Shown here: piece after piece, positions 16,044 through 24,718 of the stretch
How the letters are laid out: each line of letters opens with the position of its first letter
Numbering within the stretch: the stretch's first letter is position 1
Origin: Mycobacterium gordonae
Lineage (GTDB): Bacteria; Actinomycetota; Actinomycetes; Mycobacteriales; Mycobacteriaceae
Length of the DNA stretch: 64,000 nt
Direction of reading: 5' to 3'
Assembly: GCF_001417955.2 (NCBI RefSeq)
Contig: NZ_LKTM01000112.1
Span: 62,001-126,000, forward strand
The notes under the pieces: generated by a model
Databases searched by the model: none
What the model was told of the DNA's origin: nothing
What the model saw: only the letters and a program-made list of their open reading frames with translations
Translations under genes and position numbers: made by a program

Positions 16044-16387
16044 ACCGACCTCATCCAGGTGGCGGGGAGCTCGCCATCGTCGTCCTCGCCGAACAGGTCT
16101 GCTTCGGCTCGGGCGAGGTCTTCCTCGGTGGGCAGGCCGATTTCGCGGAGCGTCGAGGCGGGGTAACCCTTGCCGGCCAGGTCACGCCGGAAGGCGACCT
16201 GGCCGCGCAGGGCCGACAGCTTGCACAGCGCGAGGATTTCGTTGGCCAGTTCCTGAGGGGGTCGGGCGAGTTCGGAGCGGTCGAGCTTGAGTGCGGTAGG
16301 CAGTCCGCGCTCCGTCGTGACGACTGCGATGGTCCCGGTGCGGGACCGCACCGGCGGCCGCTGTTGCGGCTGTTGCTGTTGTGGCAT
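16040..16387 (-). CDS. EspD/EspH-like protein, first gene of the substrate operon
   Basis: This 115-residue protein has a Gln/Pro-rich start (MPQQQQPQQRPPVRS), a beta hairpin (GTIAVVTTERGLPTALKLD), a helix (PPQELANEILALCKLSALR) and an acidic C-terminal segment with GLPTEEDLARAEADLFGEDDD. The last part closely follows the GLPSPEEAAAAEAEVF ending I recall for M. tuberculosis EspD. EspD stabilises EspA/EspC in the cytosol and is itself exported. The ATG at 16387 was chosen because the longer frame runs back through the divergent promoter into eccA antisense. Being first in the minus-strand operon, it is the likely promoter-proximal regulator or chaperone. Confidence 0.65.
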   Translation of the reverse strand: MPQQQQPQQRPPVRSRTGTIAVVTTERGLPTALKLDRSELARPPQELANEILALCKLSALRGQVAFRRDLAGKGYPASTLREIGLPTEEDLARAEADLFGEDDDGELPATWMRSV

Positions 16388-16580
16388 GCGGCCTCGTTTT
16401 GGCTGGCGTGATTTGACGGCGAATTGAAAGTCGTCAAATCGGTACAATAACTTTCTACCGCTATGTCGTGGCGCCGGACGTTTACGTGCATGATTACGCG
16501 GGACACCTCGAGGGGCAGCGGATTTGCCGGTGCGGCAAGACCACCGAGCGGCAGCCGCTAGAAGTAAGGACACCGAGTAG
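16388..16580. promoter_or_regulatory. Divergent promoter with perfect 9-bp dyad between espD-like operon and eccA
   Basis: GATTTGACG at 16410-16418 is repeated exactly inverted as CGTCAAATC at 16432-16440, separated by 13 bases. It lies 23 bases before the start of the minus-strand substrate operon and is followed toward eccA by a near-consensus -10 TACAAT at 16443-16448. A dyad of this size in a shared promoter is a likely operator that could couple core (eccA) and substrate expression. The regulator is unknown. A GTAAGGA box serves eccA at 16581. Confidence 0.6.
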
Positions 16581-18416
16581 ATGCCTGGCACCAGGGACGC
16601 GCAGCGGGTCTTCGACGCCGGCGTGCTGTCACTGGGAATCCCCATCGACGGCTTGGAAACCGACCGCGATGTCGCCTATGCGGCACTGGCTTTCAAGCGT
16701 GCGACCGAGCACGACCCGCAGATGAGCGACGCCTGGTTGGGGCGTGCCGCAGCCGGCGACGTCAGCAGTGAGGTGCTCTACCACCTGTGGCGCACCAGCA
16801 AGGACAACCTCAACCGCGAGCAGCGCCGGCTCGGGCTGCCCCGGCACGCGCTCAGCGGCCGGTTTCAAACCGGCCTCTACCTGGACTACACCCTGAGCAC
16901 GCTCACCGAGGTGTGGCTCGCGTACGCGGCCAGCATGATCGCGGGCAAGGACTACGACGAGGCCGAGCGCGTGCTCGACGAACTCGAAACGTTGCGACGC
17001 TCGATGCCCGACGGCGACGCGGGCAACAACGAGATCTGCGCCTACATCCGGGCGGTACTGCACTTCACCACTCAGCGCTGGCCGGATGTGCTTACCGCAC
17101 TGGCTAATTCGTCCTCATTCAGCGACGAGTACATTTCCGCCGGGGCGCATCTGATGGTGGGTTCGGCCTGTGCTCAGATGGGTTTGTTCGGCGAGGCCAT
17201 TCGCCGGCTCGACCAGGCCATCGAGGGACCTATTCCGGCGGCGAGCCGGGCGGCCGAATTCTGCAAAGGGCTCACGCTGCGCGAGATGGGCAAGGAATCC
17301 GAAGCGCGGACCATCTTCGAGCGCATCTACAGCGAGGAGCCCGGCTTCGAGGCTAATGCGGCCGCGCTGCACGACCCGAAGTACCGCCTCATCGTCAGCA
17401 CCAGAGACGACATCGACTCCCGTACCGACAAGTGGGATCCCTCAACCGCGCGCAGTGCCCGAGACGTCAGCGCCGAGAGCCTGACCGAACGCGGCAACGA
17501 GTACCTGCGTACCGCGCAGATCGAGCTGGACCGCCAGATCGGCCTGACCGACGTCAAGTTGCAGGTGGCCAAGCTGCGCTCGGCCGCCAAGCTGGCCAAG
17601 GTGCGGGAAGGCAAGGGTCTCAGCGCGGCCGCGCGCAGTCTGCACCTGGCGTTCACCGGCCCTCCTGGCACCGGCAAGACCACCATCGCGCGCGTCGTCG
17701 CACAGGTGTACTGCGGACTGGGCCTGCTGAAGACGCCCGCGGTCATCGAGGCCAAGCGCAGTGATTTCGTCGGCGAACACCTTGGTAGCACGGCGATCAA
17801 GACGTCGGCCCTGATCGACTCGGCGATGGATGGGGTGCTGTTCATCGATGAGGCGTACAGCCTGATCCAGACCGGGTTGTCCGGTGGTGACGCCTTCGGC
17901 CGGGAAGCCGTCGACACCCTGTTGGCCCGGATGGAGAACGACCGGGACCGCCTGGTGGTGATCATCGCCGGATACGACGCGGAGATCGACCGGTTCCTGG
18001 CATCCAACGAAGGCATGGCGTCGCGATTCACCAAACGGATCCGGTTCGCTTCCTACAACCCGACCGAACTCGGCGACATCGGCCGCCTGATCGCCAAGAC
18101 CAGGGATTCCGAGCTGACCGAAGCGGCGTACGACGAACTCGTCTCAGCCTGCGAGGTGCTCTACCGCAACCAGTCGGCGGACGACACCGGAGCGCTGCGC
18201 CGCGAGATCGACCTGATGGGCAACGGGCGCTTTGTCCGCAACGTCATCGAATCGGCCGAAGAGGAGCGGGAGTATCGGTTGAGCGAGCGCGCCGACGTCG
18301 ACGTGGAGGATCTCGACGAAACCGAACTGATGCGCATCGAGCTCGGCGACATGCGCGCCGCGCTGGAGAACGTGCTCGGAATGACTACCGGCCAGCTGAT
18401 GTCGAGAACCCGATAG
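16581..18416 (+). CDS. eccA: EccA, ESX cytosolic AAA+ ATPase
   Basis: EccA is the CbxX/CfxQ-type AAA+ ATPase found in ESX systems and acts in the cytosol, probably remodelling substrate-chaperone complexes such as EspG-PPE. The 611-residue product has an N-terminal TPR-like helical half (about 1-280) and a C-terminal AAA+ domain with Walker A GPPGTGKTT at 360-368 and Walker B LFIDEAYSL around Asp423-Glu424, then a sensor/lid region. Length is typical (570-620). It is divergent from the substrate operon across a shared promoter, and its stop overlaps the next start by one base. All expected motifs are intact. Confidence 0.93.
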   Translation: MPGTRDAQRVFDAGVLSLGIPIDGLETDRDVAYAALAFKRATEHDPQMSDAWLGRAAAGDVSSEVLYHLWRTSKDNLNREQRRLGLPRHALSGRFQTGLYLDYTLSTLTEVWLAYAASMIAGKDYDEAERVLDELETLRRSMPDGDAGNNEICAYIRAVLHFTTQRWPDVLTALANSSSFSDEYISAGAHLMVGSACAQMGLFGEAIRRLDQAIEGPIPAASRAAEFCKGLTLREMGKESEARTIFERIYSEEPGFEANAAALHDPKYRLIVSTRDDIDSRTDKWDPSTARSARDVSAESLTERGNEYLRTAQIELDRQIGLTDVKLQVAKLRSAAKLAKVREGKGLSAAARSLHLAFTGPPGTGKTTIARVVAQVYCGLGLLKTPAVIEAKRSDFVGEHLGSTAIKTSALIDSAMDGVLFIDEAYSLIQTGLSGGDAFGREAVDTLLARMENDRDRLVVIIAGYDAEIDRFLASNEGMASRFTKRIRFASYNPTELGDIGRLIAKTRDSELTEAAYDELVSACEVLYRNQSADDTGALRREIDLMGNGRFVRNVIESAEEEREYRLSERADVDVEDLDETELMRIELGDMRAALENVLGMTTGQLMSRTR

Positions 18417-20020
18417 TGAGCGGACCCGACACCCCGAAGTTCAAGCGCAGCAGCGACGCGGACACGAATCCCATTCCGGTGCGCGAGATCCGGGCCGAGC
18501 TGGCCCAGGAGGCTGCGGAGTCCGAAGCGCCCACCGTCGTCGAGGACGTGCCGGTGGCGACGGGCCCGTCGACCGCGGGGACCAAGGTGATGGACGTGCC
18601 GCCGCTGCCCGAGCCTGAGCCTGAGCCTGATCCGGTGGTCGAGGCCGAGCCGGTGGTTGAGCCGGGACCCGTGCTCGCGGCCCCCACCACCGAGGGCACC
18701 CGGGTGATGGACTTACCGCCCTTGCCGCGGCGTCCGGTGCCCGAGCCGCCAAAGGAAGCGCCGCCGCCCCGTCCGGCTCCGGTATTCAGCAGGCCACCGG
18801 TGTTCAGTGAGCCGCCGCCGCCACCCGAGCCTCCGAAGGCGGAAGCTACGGCTGTCATCGAGGTCTCGGAGCAGCCGCCGGTTCGCCCGGCGCCGATTCC
18901 GGGCCGGCGCGTTCCCGAACCGCCGCCGCCGGCACCACCGCCACCAGCGCCGACGCCCGCACCGCCTGCTGCGGTCACCCAGCGACCGCCCGATCCGAGG
19001 CTGAACCCACCCGCCCCGCCGCCGGTGGCAACACCTTTCACCCAGGCCGCGCCGAGTGCTCCCCCGCAGCACTACCAGGACCCGCGGATGCCCTCGCACA
19101 CCGATCTGGGGCTGGTCCGTCGTGTCCGGCCGCTGCCGCAGAGCGGATGGCGCAAGATGGTGCACCGCGTCACCGGCCTCAATCCCAAAGAGTCCGAACA
19201 GGAGAACACCCGCCAGAAGCTGGTGGCGAGGGTGAGCCAACCGGTGCGCGGCGACTACAGCATCGCCGTGTTGTCGATGAAGGGCGGCGTCGGGAAGACC
19301 ACGACAACGGTCGGGCTGGGATCCACCTTCGCCGCGATCCGGGGTGACCGGGTCATTGCAGTCGACGCCAACCCCGACTTCGGCACTTTGGCGCAGCGCG
19401 GTCCCGATCAGAGCCGCTCCACGGTGCGGGATTTGTTGCTGGACGACAACATCTTTCGCTACTCCGACATCCGCCGGCATACCTCTCAGAGCACCAGTCG
19501 GCTGGAAATCCTTGCCTCCGAACGTGATCCGGCGACATCTGAGGCATTTTCCGAGGCCGACTACCGGGTGGTGATCCGCCTGCTGCAGCGGTTCTACAAC
19601 CTGATCCTCACCGACTGCGGCACCGGGCTGGTGCATTCGGCGATGTCCGCCGTGCTGGACGAGGCCGACGCGATCGTGTTGGTCGCCTCGCCGGCCATCG
19701 ACTCCGCGCGCAGCGCGTTCGCCACGCTGGACTGGCTGGAACACCATGGCCGCGGACATCTGGTTCCCAACGCGACGGTGGTCATCAGCGCGGCGCGACC
19801 CGGGAAGTCGTCGGTGGACCTGGACAAGCTGGCCGCACAATTCCTCACCCGGATTCGCGCGCTCCATGTGATCCCCTTCGACGACCATCTGGCCCAGGGG
19901 TCGGAGATCGTCCTGGATCTGATGGGCGGGAGAACCAGGCAGGCGTTTCTGGAATTGGCCGCATCGATCGCGGACGGTTTCGCCGGCACCAAACGCACCG
20001 ATCGGACTTCCCGGGGCTAG
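18416..20020 (+). CDS. Second EspI-like P-loop ATPase
   Basis: The 534-residue product repeats the plan of the gene at 3738-6812 with a shorter Pro/Glu-rich disordered N terminus (about 1-215) and the same ATPase domain: KGGVGKTTTT from Lys289, VIAVDANPD, LILTDCGTGLVHSAMSAVLD. Large stretches of the two ATPase domains are identical or conservative, so they are recent paralogues on opposite flanks of the inverted substrate block. The GTG start overlaps the eccA stop by one base. By analogy with EspI it should bind nucleotide and modulate secretion; no direct evidence. It closes the ESX locus on this side. Confidence 0.83.
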   Translation: MSGPDTPKFKRSSDADTNPIPVREIRAELAQEAAESEAPTVVEDVPVATGPSTAGTKVMDVPPLPEPEPEPDPVVEAEPVVEPGPVLAAPTTEGTRVMDLPPLPRRPVPEPPKEAPPPRPAPVFSRPPVFSEPPPPPEPPKAEATAVIEVSEQPPVRPAPIPGRRVPEPPPPAPPPPAPTPAPPAAVTQRPPDPRLNPPAPPPVATPFTQAAPSAPPQHYQDPRMPSHTDLGLVRRVRPLPQSGWRKMVHRVTGLNPKESEQENTRQKLVARVSQPVRGDYSIAVLSMKGGVGKTTTTVGLGSTFAAIRGDRVIAVDANPDFGTLAQRGPDQSRSTVRDLLLDDNIFRYSDIRRHTSQSTSRLEILASERDPATSEAFSEADYRVVIRLLQRFYNLILTDCGTGLVHSAMSAVLDEADAIVLVASPAIDSARSAFATLDWLEHHGRGHLVPNATVVISAARPGKSSVDLDKLAAQFLTRIRALHVIPFDDHLAQGSEIVLDLMGGRTRQAFLELAASIADGFAGTKRTDRTSRG

Positions 20021-20050
20021 ACCGTCGGCGCGATTGCACGCTCGGCTTGT

Positions 20051-21541
20051 CTACCCGCCCCGTGCCGCGACCATTGCGGACCGGTTCACCTTAGTGGCCG
20101 CGGTGCGCGGGATGCTGTCGACGAATTCCACCGTCTTGGGGACCTTGTAGGGCGCGAGTCGGCTCTTGGCATACTCGATCACCTGCTGCTCGGTCAGGGG
20201 ACCAGCGGCGTGTATGACGGCGTGCACCCGTCGTCCCCATCGTGCGTCGGCCAGGCCGATGACCACGACATCGGCGACGCCCGGGTGCCCCGACAGGGCT
20301 GATTCCACCTCTGCCGGAAAGACATTCGCGCCGCCGCTGATGATCATGTCGGCGCGCCGGTCGGTGATGTGCAGGTAACCGTCCTCGTCCAGGTGGCCGA
20401 TGTCGCCGGCCGAGCGAAACCCGTCCTCGGTGGACGGCAGCGGCGGCGCCCCGCCCAGGTAGCGGTAGCCGGCGCTCATCGGAGCCCGCAGATAAATGTC
20501 CCCGTGTTCGCCCGGCCCGAGGGGCCGCTTGTCGGCGTCCAGAATCCGGATCTCGGTGTCCCGGAAGCCACGACCGACGCTGCCCGGATGGCTCAGCCAC
20601 TCGTCGCCGCGCAGTGCGGTGAGCCCCAGGTTCTCGGTCATGCCGTAGGCCATCACGATCTGTTCCGGGCTGAGCAACTCGAACCAGGTGTGCAGCAACG
20701 ACGGCGGCATCACAGCCGCGCCCTGCAGGATGAACACGATGCTGGACAGGTCGCGCCGGCCGATGTCCGGCAGCGCGGCGACGCGGGACAGCATCGTCGG
20801 CGTCGCCGTGAAGTTGGTGATGCGGAAGCGCTCGATGGTGTCGACAAACGTTGGTGCGTGGAACTTTTCGAGGATCACCAGGTGATCGCCGCCCAGCAGC
20901 ATCAGTAGCGGGGCGAAGCCGTTGGTGTGATACATCGGCGCCGGCACCATGATCCGCTGCGGCTTGGGCACCGGTGTCCAGTTCTCCATGAACGGCTCGC
21001 CCTGCTGCGGGATCCACAGCGACGGCGCCAGGTTCAGGATCACCTTGGGCACGCCGGTGGACCCGCTCGAACAGATGCCGTTGGCGGTCGGGGACACCGC
21101 GGTCGGCAGCGGCCTCGCGGGTGCGGCGGACGCGAATGCGTCCAACTCCCAGCGGGTGGTCTCGTCGACCACGACGGTCGGGTTGATCACCGCCCGCACC
21201 CGCTCGCGTTCCCACTCAGGCAGGTCCCAGTGCATCGGAATCGGAACGGCGCCAACTTTCCAGCAGCCGAGTGTGGCCAGCACCAGGTGCATAGAGTTCG
21301 GGATGGCGATGGCGACCAGCGAACCCGTCTCCGCACCGCGTGCCGCCAGTGCCCGTCCCCACTGATTGGCCCGGGCATCGAGTTCTCCGAAGGTCAGTGC
21401 ATGCGCACTGCCGTCCAGCGAGACGACCGTGACCGCGGTGTCGTCACGTTGTCGTTCGGCGAGTTCGGTCAGCTTGGTCGCGAAGGGGACGCCGTCTTCG
21501 AACGGGTTGGGGGGAACCTCTTCGGTGACTGGCTGATTCAT
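20051..21541 (-). CDS. Acyl-CoA synthetase (AMP-forming, FadD-like)
   Basis: This 496-residue ANL-superfamily enzyme activates a carboxylic acid with ATP and CoA. Motifs: phosphate-binding SSGSTGVPK at 158-166, AYGMTEN in the middle, the hinge GDIGHLDEDGYLHITDRRAD with SGGANVFPAEVE, and the C-terminal catalytic Lys region TAATKVNRSA. The ATG at 21541 overlaps the stop of the preceding dehydrogenase (ATGA); the longer open frame to 21814 lies inside that gene and was rejected. It is the last gene of a five-gene minus-strand operon with four dehydrogenase subunits, so it probably feeds the same pathway. Substrate not determinable from sequence. Confidence 0.87.
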   Translation of the reverse strand: MNQPVTEEVPPNPFEDGVPFATKLTELAERQRDDTAVTVVSLDGSAHALTFGELDARANQWGRALAARGAETGSLVAIAIPNSMHLVLATLGCWKVGAVPIPMHWDLPEWERERVRAVINPTVVVDETTRWELDAFASAAPARPLPTAVSPTANGICSSGSTGVPKVILNLAPSLWIPQQGEPFMENWTPVPKPQRIMVPAPMYHTNGFAPLLMLLGGDHLVILEKFHAPTFVDTIERFRITNFTATPTMLSRVAALPDIGRRDLSSIVFILQGAAVMPPSLLHTWFELLSPEQIVMAYGMTENLGLTALRGDEWLSHPGSVGRGFRDTEIRILDADKRPLGPGEHGDIYLRAPMSAGYRYLGGAPPLPSTEDGFRSAGDIGHLDEDGYLHITDRRADMIISGGANVFPAEVESALSGHPGVADVVVIGLADARWGRRVHAVIHAAGPLTEQQVIEYAKSRLAPYKVPKTVEFVDSIPRTAATKVNRSAMVAARGG

Positions 21542-22473
21542 GCCGGGATGCGCCCGCTGAACAGAGTCTCGAAGGAACCGTCGGCCACGTTTGAAATCAG
21601 CCGCAAGGCCAGCGCCTCGGGACTCAACGGCAATCGGATCAGCGGCTGGGTGTGCCGGTCGAGCACGCTGATGTCGGACTCGTCGCAGAAGCCCAGCGCG
21701 CCGAGCAGTTGGTGCGCGGTGCGCAACACCTGTCGTGCCGTCTCGGCCGCCTTCAGTCGCAGCACCAGCGCGTCTGCCGAAAGAGTCCGCGCCGGAATCG
21801 ATTCCGGCCGGCACAGGGTGTACTTGGCCAGCTCGTGCAACCCGCGCACCGCGACCGCGGCATCGGCGACGGTGAACCGGACGGCCTGGAAATCGGCGAG
21901 CGGCTTACCGAACTGCACCCGGGCCTGCACGTGCTGCGTCGCGATGTCCAGCGCCTGCTGCACCGCACCCAGAATCCGCCATGATCCCAGCACGAGATGA
22001 AGGTTAACGTCGGCGGCCGGCACCGTGCCGTCCGGTGCCGACAGTGTGGCCGGCACCAGAAACGGTCCCAGCTTCGCGGCCGTCCGCGACGCGGGCCGGA
22101 GCTGGTAACTGTTGCCCTCGAGATCGGCGCCGAGCCACGGGCCGGGCAGGTCGCCATGATCGACGCGCGGCGCCAGCGGGTTCACCAGGCTCAGCCGGGC
22201 ACCGTCGACCGTCAGCAGTTCCTCCACGACCGGATAGGGCAGCGCCGTCGCTCCCGCGGCCTGGCAGAGTACCGCGGCGGCCAGCAGGTCGTCGGATCCC
22301 GACCGGACGTCAAGATCGAATGCGCCGACCTCGATCAGCGCGTCGCGCGCCGCGAGCCGGATGCCGTCGTCGGTCTCGGCGCGCAGCGCCGCCGGCGGAC
22401 CGCCCAGCCGGCCCAGCCGCTTGACGGCAACGGCGGCGAAGTCGGTGATGTCCTGTGGCAGTTCGGTATTCAC
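21538..22473 (-). CDS. Acyl-CoA dehydrogenase-like subunit (short, catalytic-Glu type)
   Basis: At 311 residues this is shorter than a canonical acyl-CoA dehydrogenase and has a reduced N-terminal domain. The C-terminal helical domain is recognisable: QARVQFGKPLADFQAVRF and HQLLGALGFCDESDISVLD, where the Glu would be the catalytic base position. The FAD-contacting T-x-E-V-Q-R motif seen in its neighbour is missing. Mycobacterial steroid-type dehydrogenases such as FadE28-FadE29 are alpha2beta2 heteromers in which the subunits share these roles; I infer a heteromer with the product of 22470-23627. It overlaps both neighbours by four bases. Confidence 0.8.
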   Translation of the reverse strand: MNTELPQDITDFAAVAVKRLGRLGGPPAALRAETDDGIRLAARDALIEVGAFDLDVRSGSDDLLAAAVLCQAAGATALPYPVVEELLTVDGARLSLVNPLAPRVDHGDLPGPWLGADLEGNSYQLRPASRTAAKLGPFLVPATLSAPDGTVPAADVNLHLVLGSWRILGAVQQALDIATQHVQARVQFGKPLADFQAVRFTVADAAVAVRGLHELAKYTLCRPESIPARTLSADALVLRLKAAETARQVLRTAHQLLGALGFCDESDISVLDRHTQPLIRLPLSPEALALRLISNVADGSFETLFSGRIPA

Positions 22474-23627
22474 CGGTGCTCTCCCAACACGTCACGCGCC
22501 ACCATCATCCGCTGAACTTCGATGGTGCCCGAGGCGACGGTGGCGGCCTGCGCATAGCGCCAATGGTCGTCGACCGCGCCGTACAGTGCCGCCGAGCTGC
22601 CGCTGTCCAGCGCGGTGGGGCCCAGCACGTCGAAGAGCAGCTCGGCGACCAACTGATCGCAGGTGGTGGTGGCGATGCGCGCGGCGCTGGCGGCCGCCCC
22701 TGCGGCCGGGTCGTCCTGCAGTGATACGGCGCGGTAGGCCATCAATCGGGCCACGCGCAGATCGACCAGCGCCCGAACCCATCGCACCCGAATCGATTCG
22801 GGCAACTTGTCCCAGTCCGGTCCGAGCTCGTCCTGCATCCGGTGCAGCAGCGATTCGCAGCGCGCGTAGCGGGCGATGCCGACGCGCTCGAATGCCAACG
22901 CCTCCCGCATCACCCGCCAGCCGTCGCCCGGCTCGCCGAGCACGTCACCGGAATACGCCGGCAGGTCGTCGAGGAACACCTCGTTGAGGTGATGCGGTCC
23001 GAGCATGGACGGGATGCCGCGGACCGTGAAGCCGGGCCGGTCCATCGGAATCAGAAACAGGCTCAGCCGCTTGGGTTTCGGCGCGTCCGGGTGGGTGCAG
23101 GCGGCCAGCACGCACCAGGACGCCATCCGGGCGTACGACGTCCATACCTTCTGGCCGGTGATCCGCCAGCCGTCACCGTCCGGGACGGCGCGGGTGCGCA
23201 GCGACGCGAGGTCGGTTCCGGCCTCCGGCTCGGAGAAGCCCTGGCACCAGATCACTTCTCCGGATGCAATGCCGGCGAGGTGTTTGGCCTTCTGCTCGTC
23301 GGTCCCGTAGCGCATGATCGCCGGGCCGACCCAGTTGATGCCCATGTACTGTGGTCCCCGGGGCTCGTAATTGGCCCACATCTCCTCGCGCAGCACGGTC
23401 TGCTGCCAGATCGAACCACCGCCACCACCATGTTCTTTCGGCCATGCCAGCGCCAGCAGCCCCTCGGAGGCCAGCAGCTTGCAAAAGGATTCGGTGGTGG
23501 CCAGGTCGTCGGGATCATCGGTGCACGCGCCCAGGAAGTCGGCAGGGATGTGTTCGGCGATCAACTGCCGCAACCGGTTTCGCAGTTCACCCGCGTCGTC
23601 TCCGAGGTCATAGTCCATCCTGGTCAT
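22470..23627 (-). CDS. Acyl-CoA dehydrogenase subunit (FAD-motif type)
   Basis: This 385-residue flavoprotein subunit has the full ACAD plan: GFSEPEAGTDLASLRTRA for FAD/substrate binding, a beta domain (WRITGQKVWTSYARM), and TIEVQRMMVARDVLG near the C terminus, the FAD-contacting motif. A clear catalytic Glu in the usual loop is not seen, while the next gene has one, fitting a two-gene heteromer. The ATG at 23627 overlaps the upstream stop (ATGA); an alternative ATG is three codons later, and the longer open frame to 23783 is inside the upstream gene. It probably oxidises an acyl-CoA side chain in the island's pathway. Confidence 0.86.
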   Translation of the reverse strand: MTRMDYDLGDDAGELRNRLRQLIAEHIPADFLGACTDDPDDLATTESFCKLLASEGLLALAWPKEHGGGGGSIWQQTVLREEMWANYEPRGPQYMGINWVGPAIMRYGTDEQKAKHLAGIASGEVIWCQGFSEPEAGTDLASLRTRAVPDGDGWRITGQKVWTSYARMASWCVLAACTHPDAPKPKRLSLFLIPMDRPGFTVRGIPSMLGPHHLNEVFLDDLPAYSGDVLGEPGDGWRVMREALAFERVGIARYARCESLLHRMQDELGPDWDKLPESIRVRWVRALVDLRVARLMAYRAVSLQDDPAAGAAASAARIATTTCDQLVAELLFDVLGPTALDSGSSAALYGAVDDHWRYAQAATVASGTIEVQRMMVARDVLGEHR

Positions 23628-24718
23628 CCCTTCGGCAGCCCGAGCAGTCGCTCGGCGATGATGTTGCGCTGAACCTCGGAGGTCCCGCCGTAGATGGTTG
23701 CGGCCAGGGCGTCCTGCCGCTCGAACAACAAATCGGGGTCCGCCGCCGAGGCCGGTCCTGCCGCGGCCGCGGACAGGTCCCAAACCCGTTGCAAGGTAAT
23801 TGATCCAAGCAGTTTCATGGTGTCGGCTTCCGGGCTGGGGCGGCTGGCGAGCTCGTTCGCCAGGGCACGGTATCCGGTGGCCCGCAGAGCTTCGGCGTCA
23901 GCGATCAGCGCGCCGAGTTCGGAGTAGATGTCCTCGGTTGCCGCACCCCGGATCGAGTCCAGTCCCCGCTGGATCTCCACCCAGTTCATGATCCAGATCA
24001 TCTGGCGCTCATGGTGAAGCGACGACATCGCGACGGTCCAGCCGCCGTGCAGGGGACCCAGCAGGTTGTCCACCGGCACCTCGACGTCGTCGAGGAAGAC
24101 CTCGCAGAACGTCTCGTCGGAGATCGAGGCCATTCGGATCGGCTCGATCCGCACGCCGGGCGACTGCAGATCGAGAATCAGGCAGGAGATGCCGCGGTGT
24201 TTGGGTGCCTCCGGGTCCGTGCGGGCATACAGGGTGCACCAGCGCGACTCATGAGCCTGAGTGGTCCAGATCTTGTGGCCGTTGACGCGGAACACATCGG
24301 CGTCGCGCTCGGCGCGGGTGCGCAACCCGGCGAAATCGGACCCGGCTTCGGGTTCGGACATGCCCAGCGCCCACCATTCGTCGCCGCGCAGCAACGGCAC
24401 CAGCAGGCGGTCGACCTGGTCGGGCGTGCCGAATTGCCGGATCCCTGGCGCAGCGACACCCGGTCCCGCGACGTTGGGCAGCTTGGGTGCCGACCGCAGC
24501 GCGGCCTCGATGCGGATCTCCATCGCGTCCCGCAGGCCCAGGGACCGGCCGCCATGTTCACGGGGCCAGGTAGGTTGCAGCCAACCGGCTTCGAAGGCGG
24601 CCCGCTGGTAGTCGCGGCGCAACGGGATGTCCCAGCGGTACTCGCGATAACGGTCGTAGTAGTCGCCCGGCAGGAAGTCGGCTAGCCAGGCTCCGAATTC
24701 CGCTGTGATGGAAGTCAT
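23624..24718 (-). CDS. Acyl-CoA dehydrogenase subunit (FAD-motif type)
   Basis: The 364-residue product is an ACAD with MSEPEAGSDFAGLRTRAERD, the beta-domain segment FRVNGHKIWTTQAHES, and YGGTSEVQRNIIAERLLG at the C terminus for FAD contact. As with 22470-23627, the partner gene (24715-25779) supplies a TWEHD-type Glu that this subunit lacks. The ATG overlaps the upstream stop by four bases. The operon order therefore gives two adjacent pairs of complementary subunits. Substrate unknown; likely CoA thioesters of a bulky acid by analogy with FadE26-27 and FadE28-29. Confidence 0.86.
   Translation of the reverse strand: MTSITAEFGAWLADFLPGDYYDRYREYRWDIPLRRDYQRAAFEAGWLQPTWPREHGGRSLGLRDAMEIRIEAALRSAPKLPNVAGPGVAAPGIRQFGTPDQVDRLLVPLLRGDEWWALGMSEPEAGSDFAGLRTRAERDADVFRVNGHKIWTTQAHESRWCTLYARTDPEAPKHRGISCLILDLQSPGVRIEPIRMASISDETFCEVFLDDVEVPVDNLLGPLHGGWTVAMSSLHHERQMIWIMNWVEIQRGLDSIRGAATEDIYSELGALIADAEALRATGYRALANELASRPSPEADTMKLLGSITLQRVWDLSAAAAGPASAADPDLLFERQDALAATIYGGTSEVQRNIIAERLLGLPKG

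Noticed and set aside
16468..16725. Small frame with CRCGK before and into eccA
   Set aside because: It has no ribosome binding site, overlaps the eccA start in another frame and would occupy the divergent promoter.
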